This document shows positions 1 through 9,350 of a stretch of 64,000 bases of DNA, piece by piece. The stretch comes from an uncultured Ruminococcus sp. (GTDB lineage: Bacteria; Bacillota; Clostridia; Oscillospirales; Ruminococcaceae), in assembly GCA_900318825.1 (NCBI GenBank), contig ONMB01000010.1, positions 1-64,000 on the forward strand, in the 5' to 3' direction. The notes below the pieces were generated by a model. It worked only from the letters and a program-made list of their open reading frames with translations. It had not been told where the DNA came from and made no database searches. A program made the translations under genes and the position numbers. The first letter of the stretch is position 1, and each line of letters begins with the position of its first letter.

Positions 1-1182
1 AGCTACGATATGTTCCGCAACCGCGTTATGTTCCCTATCATTGACCTGAGGGGAAATATAATCGGTTTCGGCGGCAGAGTCCTCGACGACTCACAGCCGA
101 AATATCTCAACACCAGCCAGACTCCGGTATTTGAAAAGGGCTCTAACCTGTTCTCGATGAACTTCGCTAAAAACGCCGAGACCAAGAGAATGATACTCTG
201 CGAGGGCTATATGGACGTCATTGCCGTCAATCAGGCTGGCTTTGAAAACGTAGTCGCCACCCTCGGAACTGCTATCACTCCCAATCAGGCAAGACTCATA
301 AGCCACTACGCGGAGGAAGTCATCATCGCTTATGACAGCGACGGTGCAGGCCAGAGAGCCACCCAGAAAGCTATCAACCACTTCGCCGACGTCGGCGTCC
401 GCACAAGAGTCATCCATATGGAGGGCGCCAAGGATCCCGACGAATATATCAAGAAATTCGGCGCTGACCGTTTTCGTATGCTGCTCGACGAGTCGTTCGA
501 CGCTAACGATTTTATGCTCGACAAGTGCGAAGCCGGCATCGACCTCGCTTCAGAAGCAGGCAAGGTAGAGTTCCTCAACCGCGCTTCAAAGGTGCTTGCA
601 GGGATAGAGTCCCCGCTCGAACGCGAGGTCTACATCTCCAGAACATCTAAAAAATGTGACATACCTGTACAGGTCCTCAAGACGCACATCGACGATATAC
701 TGCGGAGAAATGCACGCTCCCAGCAAAAGAGAGAATGGAACAACATCAAGTCTGCCGTTACTCTCCAGCGCGATGACGTCAACCCGGAAGCTGTCACCTT
801 CAAAAAGGAAGCCAAGGCTGAGGAGGCAGTGATATGCTATCTGCTCAGACACCCCGAGGACATCGCAGAGATAGAAGCTGCCGCTCCGCCGGAGATATTC
901 ATCACGTCTTTCAACAGAAAAGCCTACTCGGCTCTGCTGAAGGCTATGAAGGAAAACGAGCAGTTCTCATTCTCGCTCCTCTCGGACGAGCTCACCTTCG
1001 AGGAGACCGGCAGGCTGACTGGTATGGAAGCCAGAAACCGCGAACACCCCGTAACCAGAACGGTCTTTGACGACTGCGTTAAAGTTCTGAAAAACCACAG
1101 TTCAACAGGCGGCGGCGATATGTCTGACGACGAGCTGCTGAAGCTGTTCAGATCAAAGAAAAATAAAAATCAGACCTCCTGA
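1..1182 (+). CDS. dnaG: DNA primase, C-terminal part (5' end outside window)
   Basis: DnaG makes the RNA primers for the lagging strand and binds the replicative helicase through its C-terminal domain. The reading frame is open from base 1, so the zinc-binding N-terminus and first part of the catalytic core lie upstream of the window. Visible are the end of the core (IIGFGGRVLDD), the Toprim domain with its glutamate motif (LCEGYMDVIA) and acidic motif (AYDSDGAG), and a roughly 200-residue helical C-terminus that would hold the helicase-binding domain. rpoD follows 49 bases downstream on the same strand, the classical macromolecular-synthesis arrangement. No internal truncation is seen in the portion present. 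Confidence 0.96.
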   Translation, partial: SYDMFRNRVMFPIIDLRGNIIGFGGRVLDDSQPKYLNTSQTPVFEKGSNLFSMNFAKNAETKRMILCEGYMDVIAVNQAGFENVVATLGTAITPNQARLISHYAEEVIIAYDSDGAGQRATQKAINHFADVGVRTRVIHMEGAKDPDEYIKKFGADRFRMLLDESFDANDFMLDKCEAGIDLASEAGKVEFLNRASKVLAGIESPLEREVYISRTSKKCDIPVQVLKTHIDDILRRNARSQQKREWNNIKSAVTLQRDDVNPEAVTFKKEAKAEEAVICYLLRHPEDIAEIEAAAPPEIFITSFNRKAYSALLKAMKENEQFSFSLLSDELTFEETGRLTGMEARNREHPVTRTVFDDCVKVLKNHSSTGGGDMSDDELLKLFRSKKNKNQTS

Positions 1183-1231
1183 AAAGCGCTCCGCCGCTTA
1201 GCAGGAACAGACTCTGAATGGAGGAAGTTGT

Positions 1232-2314
1232 ATGGAAAACAAGAAAAATACTATCGAAGCTCTTATGGAACAGGGTAAAGCCAACGGCAAGCTCACTACC
1301 AAGGAGATCACCGACGCTCTCGAAGACCTCGATTTCGACGTTGAACAGATAAACACCTTCTACGATAACTGCGAAAACCTCAATATCGAGATCGTTGAGG
1401 ATATGAACGTTGACGCCGACCTCAAGATAGGTATGGACTCCAATATGACCGACGACCTCGAAATGGCTCTCTCCACTGAGGGTATCGCTATCGACGATCC
1501 CGTCAAGATCTACCTCAAGGAGATCGGACGTGTTCCGCTTCTCACAACTGAGGAGGAGATCGAGCTCGCTCAGAGAATGGCTAAGGGCGATCCCTATGCA
1601 AAGAAGCGTCTCTCTGAGGCAAACCTCAGACTCGTTGTTTCCATTGCAAAGAAGTACGTCGGCAGAGGTATGCAGTTCCTCGACCTCATTCAGGAGGGTA
1701 ACCTCGGTCTTATCAAAGCCGTTGAGAAGTTCGACTACACCAAGGGCTTCAAGTTCTCCACATACGCTACATGGTGGATACGTCAGGCTATCACAAGAGC
1801 TATCGCCGATCAGGCAAGAACTATCCGTATCCCCGTTCATATGGTCGAGACCATAACAAAGGTCAAGAAGATATCCAGCCAGCTTCTCCACGAAAACGGT
1901 CACGATCCGAGCCCGGAGGAGATCGCTGACAAGCTCGGTATGCCTGTTGACAAGGTGCGCGAGATAATGCGTGTAGCTCAGGATCCTGTTTCCCTCGAAA
2001 CTCCTATCGGTGAGGAGGAGGACAGCCACCTCGGTGACTTTATCCCCGATGATGACGCTCCCGCTCCGGCAGAAGCCGCTTCACACACTCTCCTCAAGGA
2101 GCAGCTCAACGAGGTCCTTGCAACTCTCACAGACCGCGAGGCAAAGGTCCTCAAGCTCAGATTTGGTCTCGAGGACGGCAAGTCCCGCACACTCGAAGAG
2201 GTAGGTCAGCGCTTTGACGTTACCCGTGAACGTATCCGCCAGATCGAAGCAAAGGCGCTCAGAAAGCTCCGTCACCCCAGCAGAAGCAAGAGAGTCAAGG
2301 ATTTCCTCGACTGA
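1232..2314 (+). CDS. rpoD: Primary RNA polymerase sigma factor (SigA)
   Basis: This is the housekeeping sigma-70 factor that directs RNA polymerase to TTGACA/TATAAT promoters, the type found throughout this window. The 360-residue protein has a short acidic region 1.1, region 1.2 ([11 protein letters not shown]), region 2 with the rpoD core ([17 protein letters not shown]) and the -10 recognition helix ([10 protein letters not shown]), region 3, and region 4 ending in the helix-turn-helix ([17 protein letters not shown]). Its length is normal for Firmicute SigA. The start is preceded by GGAGG. It forms an operon with dnaG and is followed by a strong terminator. Confidence 0.98.
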   Translation: MENKKNTIEALMEQGKANGKLTTKEITDALEDLDFDVEQINTFYDNCENLNIEIVEDMNVDADLKIGMDSNMTDDLEMALSTEGIAIDDPVKIYLKEIGRVPLLTTEEEIELAQRMAKGDPYAKKRLSEANLRLVVSIAKKYVGRGMQFLDLIQEGNLGLIKAVEKFDYTKGFKFSTYATWWIRQAITRAIADQARTIRIPVHMVETITKVKKISSQLLHENGHDPSPEEIADKLGMPVDKVREIMRVAQDPVSLETPIGEEEDSHLGDFIPDDDAPAPAEAASHTLLKEQLNEVLATLTDREAKVLKLRFGLEDGKSRTLEEVGQRFDVTRERIRQIEAKALRKLRHPSRSKRVKDFLD

Positions 2315-2321
2315 TGATACA

Positions 2322-2350
2322 TAAGCCTGTCTCCGGACAGGCTTTTTTGT
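2322..2350 (+). terminator. Rho-independent terminator after rpoD
   Basis: An AAGCCTGTC / GACAGGCTT stem with a short loop is followed by a run of six T residues, eight bases after the rpoD stop codon. Confidence 0.85.
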
Positions 2351-2374
2351 TGCTCAAATTTAACGGATAATTCA

Positions 2375-2403
2375 TTGACTTTAATGCGAAAATAGGTTAT
2401 AAT
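2375..2403 (+). promoter_or_regulatory. Sigma-A promoter of the EAL-domain gene
   Basis: TTGACT at 2375-2380, a 17-base spacer and a perfect TATAAT at 2398-2403 form a near-consensus vegetative promoter. Transcription would start near 2410 and leave an untranslated leader of about 85 bases. Confidence 0.85.
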
Positions 2404-2412
2404 AAAATTAAA

Positions 2413-2480
2413 TATATGGTCTCTGTAATTCCAGAATTGCAGACCGTCTGCGCAGTCGGCCCTCTAACCCTGTGTGCAGC
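2413..2480 (+). other. Structured 5' leader of the EAL-domain mRNA
   Basis: The leader begins with an imperfect hairpin in which GGTCT...AATTC pairs with GAATT...GACC (about 2417-2446). It is followed by the self-complementary CTGCGCAG and a second potential pairing with TGTGCAG further down, just before the ribosome-binding site. I do not recognise a known riboswitch: the conserved cores of c-di-GMP-I and -II classes are not visible. It may be a plain leader or an unclassified regulatory element. Confidence 0.3.
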
Positions 2481-2494
2481 GGTACGGAGCATTT

Positions 2495-5233
2495 ATGAGT
2501 ATATTCAATTTCAATAAAAAGACTCCCGAACTCAGCCACGACTGGTTAATATTCCAGCAGTTCGTCGGAAACATAGGCGCATTCACCTACATTGCCAAGG
2601 AAAAAGCCGCTTACTTCGATGAGGCTGCCTGCCGTATGCTGTCCTCATCAAGCCCCCAGCTCAATGAATTCGAGTTTTTCAACCTTCTCGAGAGAATATC
2701 CAAGAACCCCGTTGAAGGTCAGAAGCATATATACCGCTTTACAGACAACAACGTCACCCGCTACATCAAGATGAATATCTATGAGAGCAGCGACGAATGG
2801 CTCGGCTTCGTTCAGGATTTCACACGTCAGATCGCTGAAAGCAGCGAAAAGAAGAATTACGTCGAGTACGATCCGGTAACACGGCTCACTTCCTTCCCTT
2901 CGTTCTCACAGAAGATAAGAAAGCTGCTGCCTGACGTCCAGCACTGCTGCCTTGCCACTATCTACATAAACGGTATCGACAAGCTCGGCTCTTACCTCAC
3001 CGTCGACAGCACCAACAACTGCATAACTTCCGTGTCTGAGGTGCTCAAGAGCTTCGCAAGCGACAGTCTCATTATCGGTTCAAAATCAAACTACGAGATA
3101 TGCGCGTTCTTCCGCGACACCGATAAAATGAGCATCTACAATATCCTCAACAGTATGGACGAGGCTGTTCAGAACTGCATACTCACGGACGATTTCGGCG
3201 AGATAATCGACATCTCCGACAAGAGCCGCCTGAGCCTTTCGATCGGCTGCTCGTCCTACCCCGAGGAAGCCTCGGACTTCAATATGCTGGTGAACTACTC
3301 CGAGTTCGCCCTCTATGAAGCCAAGTCCGACCGCCGCGGCGTCATCAACTGGTTCTCCGAGGAGAACTACAACCGCGACAAGGACTCCTACCGCAACGCT
3401 CAGCTCTTCTCACGCATCGTTCAGGAAAACCTCCTGACATATCACCTCCAGCCTATCGTTGAGACTCAGACCGGTGAGATAGTCGGCTACGAAGCGCTCA
3501 TGCGCACCACCGGCGACATAAAGATGGATCCCGCTCAGATACTCAAGATAGCCGCAAATCAGAACAACCTCTACGCTATCGAAAAGCTGACGTTCTTCAA
3601 CACCCTCAAGCTCCTCAGCGACAACCAGCAGATCTTCGAGAACCGCAAGCTCTTCATAAACTGTATGGCTGACAGTCTCCTCACAGATGAGGACTTCAAC
3701 GAGCTCTACCTCAATTACGGCGAGCTCCTCGAAAAAGCCGTCATAGAGATAGTCGAGGAAAGCAACGTCACTGCGGAAAGCGTTGAGCTGCTCAAGAAGC
3801 GCTGCAAGTTCACGCACACACCGCTCGCTATCGACGACTACGGCACCGGCTACTCCAACAGCTCAAACCTCCTCAACTACTCGCCGGACTACATCAAGAT
3901 CGACCGTTCGCTCATCAGCGACATACACAACGACCTCAAAAAACAGCAGCTCGTTACTTCGATAATCGAGTTCTGCCACGATAACCAGCTCCAGACTCTC
4001 GCAGAAGGCGTTGAGACTCTCCAGGAGCTCAAGACGGTCATAAGGCTCGGTGTTGACCTTGTTCAGGGCTACTACACCTCAAAGCCCAAGCCGCTCTTCC
4101 TCAACAGCATCGCCTCCGACGTCAAGGACGAGATAATCAAGACAAACCTCGAAACACGTCCCGACGGCGCAAGGAAGATATACAACGCTCAGAATGATAC
4201 AGAGCTCGATCTTCTCAAGCTCGCACTCGATAAATACACGGATATCCACGTTTATCAGAGTAAGCTCACTATCGTCGGTGACTTCGACAAGCCCGTCAAG
4301 ATGAATATCCACATCATGGACAACCATAGCTGCGACCTGACTCTCAAAAACGTCAATATGATAAGCAGCAACAGCAAGCCTACGATAACCGTCGGCGAGT
4401 ATGCACGTCTTGTCCTGAACGTGGTGAAGTCCAACAAGCTCGGCTACTCAGGCATATATGTGCCTATGGGCTCGCAGTTCGAGCTCAACGGCAAGGGCGG
4501 TCTGATGATCGACTGCTACGCTACCGAGGGTATCGGCATCGGCAACGACTACGACCACGGCTACGGTGACATCACCATTGATATGCAGGGCTCGCTCGAG
4601 ATAATCTCAAACAGCGTGGAATCACTATGTATCGGCGGCGGCTACAACGATGACGACTCCGAGATCAACCTCCGCTCCGGAAAGATCAAGCTCGTCCTCT
4701 ACTCGCACAACGGTCTCGCGATCGGCAGCTTCAACGGCAATGCTCTCGTTGATATTTCCGAAAACTGTGATCTCGATATAAGCGTTTCCGGAATCAAGGT
4801 CGCAGGTATCGGCTGCAGCAAGGGCGACGCCGCTATCACATCGGCCGCAAACATCACTATGACCTGCACAGGCGCTCAGGCTGTCGGCATAGGCGTTCTC
4901 GACAGCGGCGAAGGAAGTATCCTCATCAAGCAGGGTGCTGTCAAGATGAAGATGCGTTCCGCTAAACACTCCTGTATCGGTACTTTCAGCGGTTCAATCA
5001 ATACAAAGATACGCAACGCTGAGATCAATATAGACTCCGAGGGCGACGACGTTACCGGCATCGGTGACGCTACCGGCGGCGGCAATATCACCGTCATCGA
5101 CTCCGCTCTCACTATGAAGCTCCTCGCCGGAAATCCAAAGGATATCGGTACGGCTACCGGAGATCTTCAGATACAGAATTCCGCTGTAAACTCGCTGGTC
5201 AATAACCAGAAGATCAGCTACGGAAGCAATTGA
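2495..5233 (+). CDS. EAL-domain c-di-GMP phosphodiesterase with degenerate GGDEF and C-terminal beta-solenoid-like repeats
   Basis: The likely activity is hydrolysis of cyclic di-GMP to pGpG. The start at 2495 (912 residues) has GGAG five bases upstream and is preferred over an upstream in-frame GTG at 2474. An N-terminal PAS-like region of about 120 residues precedes a GGDEF domain whose signature is degenerate (SKSNYEI), so cyclase activity is unlikely. The EAL domain keeps its signature (E333-A-L), the ExVE segment (EIVEESN), DDYGTGYS (D447-D448), KIDRSL and AEGVET, so it looks catalytically intact. Residues from about 590 to the end are Gly/Ile/Asp-rich repeats (GIGIGND, CIGGGYN, GIGCSKG, GIGVLDS) like the beta-solenoid repeats of Gram-positive surface adhesins. 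No signal peptide or membrane segment is visible, so the protein appears cytoplasmic. That fusion is unusual. Confidence 0.85.
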   Translation: MSIFNFNKKTPELSHDWLIFQQFVGNIGAFTYIAKEKAAYFDEAACRMLSSSSPQLNEFEFFNLLERISKNPVEGQKHIYRFTDNNVTRYIKMNIYESSDEWLGFVQDFTRQIAESSEKKNYVEYDPVTRLTSFPSFSQKIRKLLPDVQHCCLATIYINGIDKLGSYLTVDSTNNCITSVSEVLKSFASDSLIIGSKSNYEICAFFRDTDKMSIYNILNSMDEAVQNCILTDDFGEIIDISDKSRLSLSIGCSSYPEEASDFNMLVNYSEFALYEAKSDRRGVINWFSEENYNRDKDSYRNAQLFSRIVQENLLTYHLQPIVETQTGEIVGYEALMRTTGDIKMDPAQILKIAANQNNLYAIEKLTFFNTLKLLSDNQQIFENRKLFINCMADSLLTDEDFNELYLNYGELLEKAVIEIVEESNVTAESVELLKKRCKFTHTPLAIDDYGTGYSNSSNLLNYSPDYIKIDRSLISDIHNDLKKQQLVTSIIEFCHDNQLQTLAEGVETLQELKTVIRLGVDLVQGYYTSKPKPLFLNSIASDVKDEIIKTNLETRPDGARKIYNAQNDTELDLLKLALDKYTDIHVYQSKLTIVGDFDKPVKMNIHIMDNHSCDLTLKNVNMISSNSKPTITVGEYARLVLNVVKSNKLGYSGIYVPMGSQFELNGKGGLMIDCYATEGIGIGNDYDHGYGDITIDMQGSLEIISNSVESLCIGGGYNDDDSEINLRSGKIKLVLYSHNGLAIGSFNGNALVDISENCDLDISVSGIKVAGIGCSKGDAAITSAANITMTCTGAQAVGIGVLDSGEGSILIKQGAVKMKMRSAKHSCIGTFSGSINTKIRNAEINIDSEGDDVTGIGDATGGGNITVIDSALTMKLLAGNPKDIGTATGDLQIQNSAVNSLVNNQKISYGSN

Positions 5234-5239
5234 CCTCTC

Positions 5240-5262
5240 TTCCCCTCCTCACCGGAGGGGAA
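5240..5262 (+). other. Stem-loop between the EAL gene and ychF
   Basis: A perfect 9-bp stem (TTCCCCTCC / GGAGGGGAA) with a five-base loop. It lacks a following T-run, so it is not a standard terminator. It may protect the 3' end of the upstream message or attenuate read-through into ychF. Confidence 0.5.
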
Positions 5263-5301
5263 TGATATGAATACACAAGGAAAGAAAGGTAATTATTTGT
5301 T

Positions 5302-6396
5302 ATGAAACTTGGTATGGTAGGACTGCCGAATGTCGGCAAAAGCACACTCTTCAACGCTCTCACAAACGCTGGTGCAGAATCCGCAAACTATCCCTTCTGC
5401 ACTATCGAAAAGAACGTCGGAATAGTTTCCGTTCCCGATGAAAGACTCGACAAGCTCGCTGAAATGTACGAGCCTGATAAGTTCACACCCGCAACGCTCG
5501 AATTCGTCGACATTGCCGGACTCGTCAAGGGTGCTTCAAAGGGCGAAGGTCTCGGAAACAAGTTCCTTGCCGATATACGCGAGGTAGACGCTATCGTTCA
5601 CGTTGTACGCTGCTTCGAGGATCCCAACATAATCCACGTTGACGGCAGCATCAATCCTCTCCGCGACATCGAGACTATCAACCTCGAACTCATCTTCTCC
5701 GATATCGAAATGATCGACAGACGTATCGACCGTGCTAAAAAGGCTGCCAAGGGCGATAAGAAGTACCTCGCAGAAATAGACTTCCTTGAGAGACTCAAGA
5801 CTCACCTCGAAAACGGAAAGTCCGCACGAGGCTTTGATTTCACCGATGACGAGCGCGAGATCATCAAGTCAACTCCGCTCCTCTCCGCAAAGCCCGTCAT
5901 CTACGCCGCTAACCTCAGCGAGGACGATTTCGTAAACAACATCGAGACCAATGAGAATTTCCAGAAGGTACGCGAGCTTGCTGCCGAAGAGCACTCCGCA
6001 GTTCTCCCGATATGCGCTCAGATCGAGGCTGAGATCTCCGATATGGGCGATGAGGACAAGGCAATGTTCCTCGGTGAACTCGGTCTTGAGGTATCAGGTC
6101 TCAACCGTATCATCAAGGAAGGCTACTCGCTCCTCGGACTCATTTCCTACCTCACAGCCGGCAAGCAGGAGGTCCGCGCGTGGACTATCACCAAGGGCAC
6201 AAAGGCTCCGCAGGCCGCCGGAAAGATACACACCGACTTTGAAAAGGGCTTTATCCGTGCCGAGGTCATCTCATTCGACGACCTTATGGAGTGTGGTTCA
6301 ATGGCTGCCGCAAAGGAAAAGGGACTCGTCCGTCTTGAGGGCAAGGAGTACGTTATGCAGGACGGCGACATCGTTCTGTTCAGATTCAATGTATAA
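5302..6396 (+). CDS. ychF: Redox/translation-associated GTPase (ATPase) YchF
   Basis: YchF (OLA1 family) is a universally conserved P-loop protein of the Obg group that hydrolyses ATP and associates with ribosomes and stress responses. The 364-residue protein begins directly with the G1 motif (GLPNVGKSTLFNAL). G3 appears as DIAGLVKGASKGEGLG, and the NKxD position is altered to NLSE as expected for the family's ATP preference. The C-terminal TGS-like domain carries the typical ending in which the protein closes on FRFNV. Length is normal for the family. The ribosome-binding site is a modest GAAAGG. It appears monocistronic, with a bidirectional terminator downstream. Confidence 0.97.
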   Translation: MKLGMVGLPNVGKSTLFNALTNAGAESANYPFCTIEKNVGIVSVPDERLDKLAEMYEPDKFTPATLEFVDIAGLVKGASKGEGLGNKFLADIREVDAIVHVVRCFEDPNIIHVDGSINPLRDIETINLELIFSDIEMIDRRIDRAKKAAKGDKKYLAEIDFLERLKTHLENGKSARGFDFTDDEREIIKSTPLLSAKPVIYAANLSEDDFVNNIETNENFQKVRELAAEEHSAVLPICAQIEAEISDMGDEDKAMFLGELGLEVSGLNRIIKEGYSLLGLISYLTAGKQEVRAWTITKGTKAPQAAGKIHTDFEKGFIRAEVISFDDLMECGSMAAAKEKGLVRLEGKEYVMQDGDIVLFRFNV

Positions 6397-6400
6397 TAAA

Positions 6401-6423
6401 AAGGACGGCTCTGAGCCGTCCTT
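6401..6423. terminator. Bidirectional terminator between ychF and the rhamnogalacturonan operon
   Basis: AAGGACGGCT pairs perfectly with AGCCGTCCTT around a 3-base loop. The plus strand continues with a short T-tract, and the minus strand reads CCTTTTTATT. It can therefore end both ychF and the convergent hydrolase gene. Confidence 0.8.
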
Positions 6424-6499
6424 TCAGTTTATTCAAAAAGTCAAATCTCATTGCTGAACAATAGGCTGTCGAGGACGCCAGCCACTACAATTTGGCTAT

Positions 6500-7627
6500 T
6501 TAACAGATCTGCAAATACTCCGTGCAAGCCATAAGAAACGGCGCTATTCCCTTTGCGTCATTCTCCGTGACCTGCTCGCTGAGGTAGTATCCGGCTGAGC
6601 CGTCCCTGTATGGTTCTCCGCCAAGACCTGCCATAAGACAGATATTACCTAAAACCGGCATTCCGTCTCCGTCAAACGAGATATACTTCTCCGAAACAGC
6701 ATTCAGTGCCGCAATGCCTGCATTCAGGACGCGCTGTCCGGCTGCCCCGAGCCTTGCCGCCTTCATAGCCGCATAGGCGAACAGAAGCGTTCCGCTTGTC
6801 TCAGGATAATTGCCTTCAAGCTCAGGGCTGAAAGGCAGCTGAAGCAGCATTCCGTCACTCTGAGCGCAGTCCGTAAGAGACTCCAGCAGACCACAGAGCA
6901 TATCGTCCGCGATGCCGGGAACGGTTTCGCAAATATCAGCCAGTCCTGCACAAAGCCAGCCCATTGAACGCAGCCAGAATTCCTGCGAGAGACCGGTCTC
7001 CTTGTCGGACCAGCCTGCCTTCCGCGACTCGTCATAGCCGTGGTAGTAAAGCCCCGAAGTCCTGTCACGCATCTTGTGCTTTATCGTGCCGAGCTGTGCC
7101 GAAATATCCGCAGTTATACTGCCGTTTCCGGTGAGCCGTGCGTATTCCGCCATGAACGGCAGCGCCATATAGACTCCGTCCAGCCATATCTGGTCGGGGT
7201 ATATTTTTTTGTGCCAGAAGCTGCCTGATGCGGTGCGAGGCTGTCTTTCGAGCTGACCGCTGAATATCCTCTCCGCTGCGGCAAGATACTTCCGGCAGCC
7301 TGTATTCCGCCACAGCCACAGAAGATTTCTGCCGCCGCAGACGTTGTCGAGGTTGAAGTCCTCATAATTCAGAGTGGGGATCCTGCCGTCATCGGTGACA
7401 TATGCGTCGGTGAACCTCTCCGCATAGCCGGTCAGACGGCTGTCTCCGGTGAACTCCCCGTACATTATCATTGCGCGTACCATACAGCCGTCGATGTAGT
7501 TCCACTTAGGCTGCTTGCCGAAGATGACAGTCTCCCGGTTCCACAGCGGCGCAAGCGGCTCTGAGGGCAGTATCAGCTTTTCAATATAGGCATCAACAGC
7601 AGTCTGCTGCTTTGTTGTCAGATTCAT
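6500..7627 (-). CDS. Family 105 unsaturated rhamnogalacturonyl hydrolase (YesR/YteR-like)
   Basis: Enzymes of this family remove the unsaturated galacturonyl residue left at the non-reducing end of rhamnogalacturonan I or related oligosaccharides after lyase cleavage. The 375-residue protein shows the (alpha/alpha)6-barrel signatures NYIDGCMVRA near the N-terminus and DQIWLDGVYMALPF in the middle, which carries the catalytic Asp by family comparison, followed by GLSQEFWLRSMGW. There is no signal peptide, so it acts in the cytoplasm on imported fragments. Its start overlaps the stop of the upstream permease by four bases (ATGA), so it is translationally coupled as the last gene of the operon. 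Exact substrate is inferred from family and context. Confidence 0.9.
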   Translation of the reverse strand: MNLTTKQQTAVDAYIEKLILPSEPLAPLWNRETVIFGKQPKWNYIDGCMVRAMIMYGEFTGDSRLTGYAERFTDAYVTDDGRIPTLNYEDFNLDNVCGGRNLLWLWRNTGCRKYLAAAERIFSGQLERQPRTASGSFWHKKIYPDQIWLDGVYMALPFMAEYARLTGNGSITADISAQLGTIKHKMRDRTSGLYYHGYDESRKAGWSDKETGLSQEFWLRSMGWLCAGLADICETVPGIADDMLCGLLESLTDCAQSDGMLLQLPFSPELEGNYPETSGTLLFAYAAMKAARLGAAGQRVLNAGIAALNAVSEKYISFDGDGMPVLGNICLMAGLGGEPYRDGSAGYYLSEQVTENDAKGIAPFLMACTEYLQIC

Positions 7628-8451
7628 CCTGTAAGTCCTCCCGCAGTTATACCGCTGACGAATTTCTTCTGTGCGAGTGAGAATATGGCTATCGACGGTA
7701 TCAGTCCGATGACCGACATAGCTATTATCTTCCGCTGCTCGTAGCCCTGACCGGTACTGTCAACGGACAGTCTCAGTGCAAGCGACAGCGGATATTTTTC
7801 GACCGAGTGTATCATTATGAGCGGTCCGAGGAAATCATTCATCGTCCACAGGAACGTAAATACCTCTATGGAAACGACTGCCGGTCTTATGCAGGGAAGA
7901 AGAACGTACCATAGCGTCCTGAGCGAACCGCAGCCGTCTATCCTTGCGGCTTCGTCGTACTCACGCGGCACTCCCTTGAAGAACTGCACCAGTATGAACA
8001 CGAACATTCCCTCGCCTGCAAAAGCTGCCGGTGCTATCAGAGGAACGTAGGTGTCAAGCAAACCGAGCTTGCTCCAGAAGAGGTACATCGGCATTACCGT
8101 GACTATCGAGGGTATGAACATACCGGCTATAAGCAGTGTGAAAAACAGTCTTTTCAGCGGAAAATCAAACCGCGCAAAGCCGTATGCGACCAGCACTGAC
8201 GAGAACACCGTGAGGATAGTTTTCGGGATAATGATGAGGAAGGTGTTGAGGAAATAGTGTCCCATATCGTATGGAGTGACTGTCTCCCAAGCGCTCCGGT
8301 AAACGCTCATATCAACGCTCTCCGGCATGAACCACACAGAGCTGAATATCTCATCGTTGGTCTTGAACGATGCTCCGACAAGCCACAGCAGCGGGTATAT
8401 CATGACAGCTGCAACGACAGTCAGCAGAAGGTAAAATGGCAGCTTTTTCAT
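7624..8451 (-). CDS. Carbohydrate ABC transporter permease (MalG/YesQ type)
   Basis: Inner-membrane subunit of an oligosaccharide importer. The 275-residue protein has six hydrophobic segments and the cytoplasmic EAA loop (EYDEAARIDGCGSLRTLWY) that docks onto the ATPase. I chose the start at 8451 (MKKLPFYLLL) because it overlaps the stop of the preceding permease in an ATGA junction; an upstream start at 8532 would add an atypical 27-residue Arg-rich extension. No ATPase gene is present in the operon, which is normal for these systems because a shared MsmX-type ATPase energises them. Confidence 0.93.
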   Translation of the reverse strand: MKKLPFYLLLTVVAAVMIYPLLWLVGASFKTNDEIFSSVWFMPESVDMSVYRSAWETVTPYDMGHYFLNTFLIIIPKTILTVFSSVLVAYGFARFDFPLKRLFFTLLIAGMFIPSIVTVMPMYLFWSKLGLLDTYVPLIAPAAFAGEGMFVFILVQFFKGVPREYDEAARIDGCGSLRTLWYVLLPCIRPAVVSIEVFTFLWTMNDFLGPLIMIHSVEKYPLSLALRLSVDSTGQGYEQRKIIAMSVIGLIPSIAIFSLAQKKFVSGITAGGLTG

Positions 8452-9350
8452 CTGTCGTCCCCCTCTCTGCCGCGCCGTGCAACGGCAAACATCACCCCGA
8501 CTACCGCCGCGATAAGCACGAAAAGTACCCACGATACCGCATTTGCATAGCCGGCGTTCATATCGCTGTAACGGAACATCTCATCGTATATCAGCATACC
8601 AACAGTATAGGTGCTTTTCAGAGGTCCGCCTCCCGTGAGCATATACGGCGCATTGAACTCCTGAAACGCCGCTATGGTCTGGAGGACGAGGTTCACGAAG
8701 ATGACTCTCCTAAGCATCGGCAGCGTTATCCGGAAAAATGCCCGTACTGAACCGCAGCCGTCCACCTTTGCAGCGTCATAGAGCTCCCTTGGAATGTCCC
8801 TGAGGGCAGTAAGAAATATTATCATCGTCGAGCCGAACTCCCACAGTCTCAGCAGGACTATCACAAATATCGCACGGTCAGGATCACCGTACCAGCTGAC
8901 CGGCGAAGCTCCTGCGAGCCCGAGCAGCTGATTTACCAGACCGTCAGCCGTGAAGAGATACTGCCACATTATCACCGCCGCAAGGTTTGCACCAAGTATC
9001 GAGGGTATGTAGAATACCGTCCTGAAAACGCCTATGCCGCGTATCTCAATGTTCAGGAGAAGCGCTGCAAGCAGCGATACTATCAGCTTCATCGGCACGA
9101 GCAATGCTGCATAGCGGAAGGTCACTCCGACAGACTTCCGGAAGGTATCATCGTGCAGCATTCTACGGTAATTCTCCGCACCGACGAATTCCGGCGGTCT
9201 TATATTGTCGTAGTCCGTCATTCCGAGCGCGAATGAGCAGATGAACGGATAAAGTGTAAACAGCAGGACTCCCGCTATAAACGGCATTATCAGAAGCAGT
9301 CCGGTATAGCGGCTGACGCCGACCGGGTTGCAGTAGGTGCGTTTCTTCAT
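8448..9350 (-). CDS. Carbohydrate ABC transporter permease (MalF/YesP type)
   Basis: First permease subunit of the importer, 300 residues with six predicted membrane helices. It begins with the short cytoplasmic N-terminus and first helix (GLLLIMPFIAGVLLFTLYPF) typical of the UgpA/YesP group. The EAA loop (ELYDAAKVDGCGSVRAFFR) is intact. Its start overlaps the stop of the binding-protein gene by four bases, and its stop overlaps the next permease by four, so all four genes are coupled. Confidence 0.93.
   Translation of the reverse strand: MKKRTYCNPVGVSRYTGLLLIMPFIAGVLLFTLYPFICSFALGMTDYDNIRPPEFVGAENYRRMLHDDTFRKSVGVTFRYAALLVPMKLIVSLLAALLLNIEIRGIGVFRTVFYIPSILGANLAAVIMWQYLFTADGLVNQLLGLAGASPVSWYGDPDRAIFVIVLLRLWEFGSTMIIFLTALRDIPRELYDAAKVDGCGSVRAFFRITLPMLRRVIFVNLVLQTIAAFQEFNAPYMLTGGGPLKSTYTVGMLIYDEMFRYSDMNAGYANAVSWVLFVLIAAVVGVMFAVARRGREGDDR

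Noticed and set aside
1148..2029. A 293-codon open frame on the minus strand inside rpoD
   Set aside because: It lies wholly antisense to rpoD, its translation has no family resemblance, and it follows from the codon bias of the true gene.
2413..2480. c-di-GMP riboswitch before the EAL gene
   Set aside because: The conserved core sequences of either class are not visible; kept only as an unclassified structured leader.
8452..8532. Longer N-terminus for the second sugar permease
   Set aside because: It is Arg-rich and lies within the preceding permease gene; the ATGA overlap start at 8451 fits the operon pattern.
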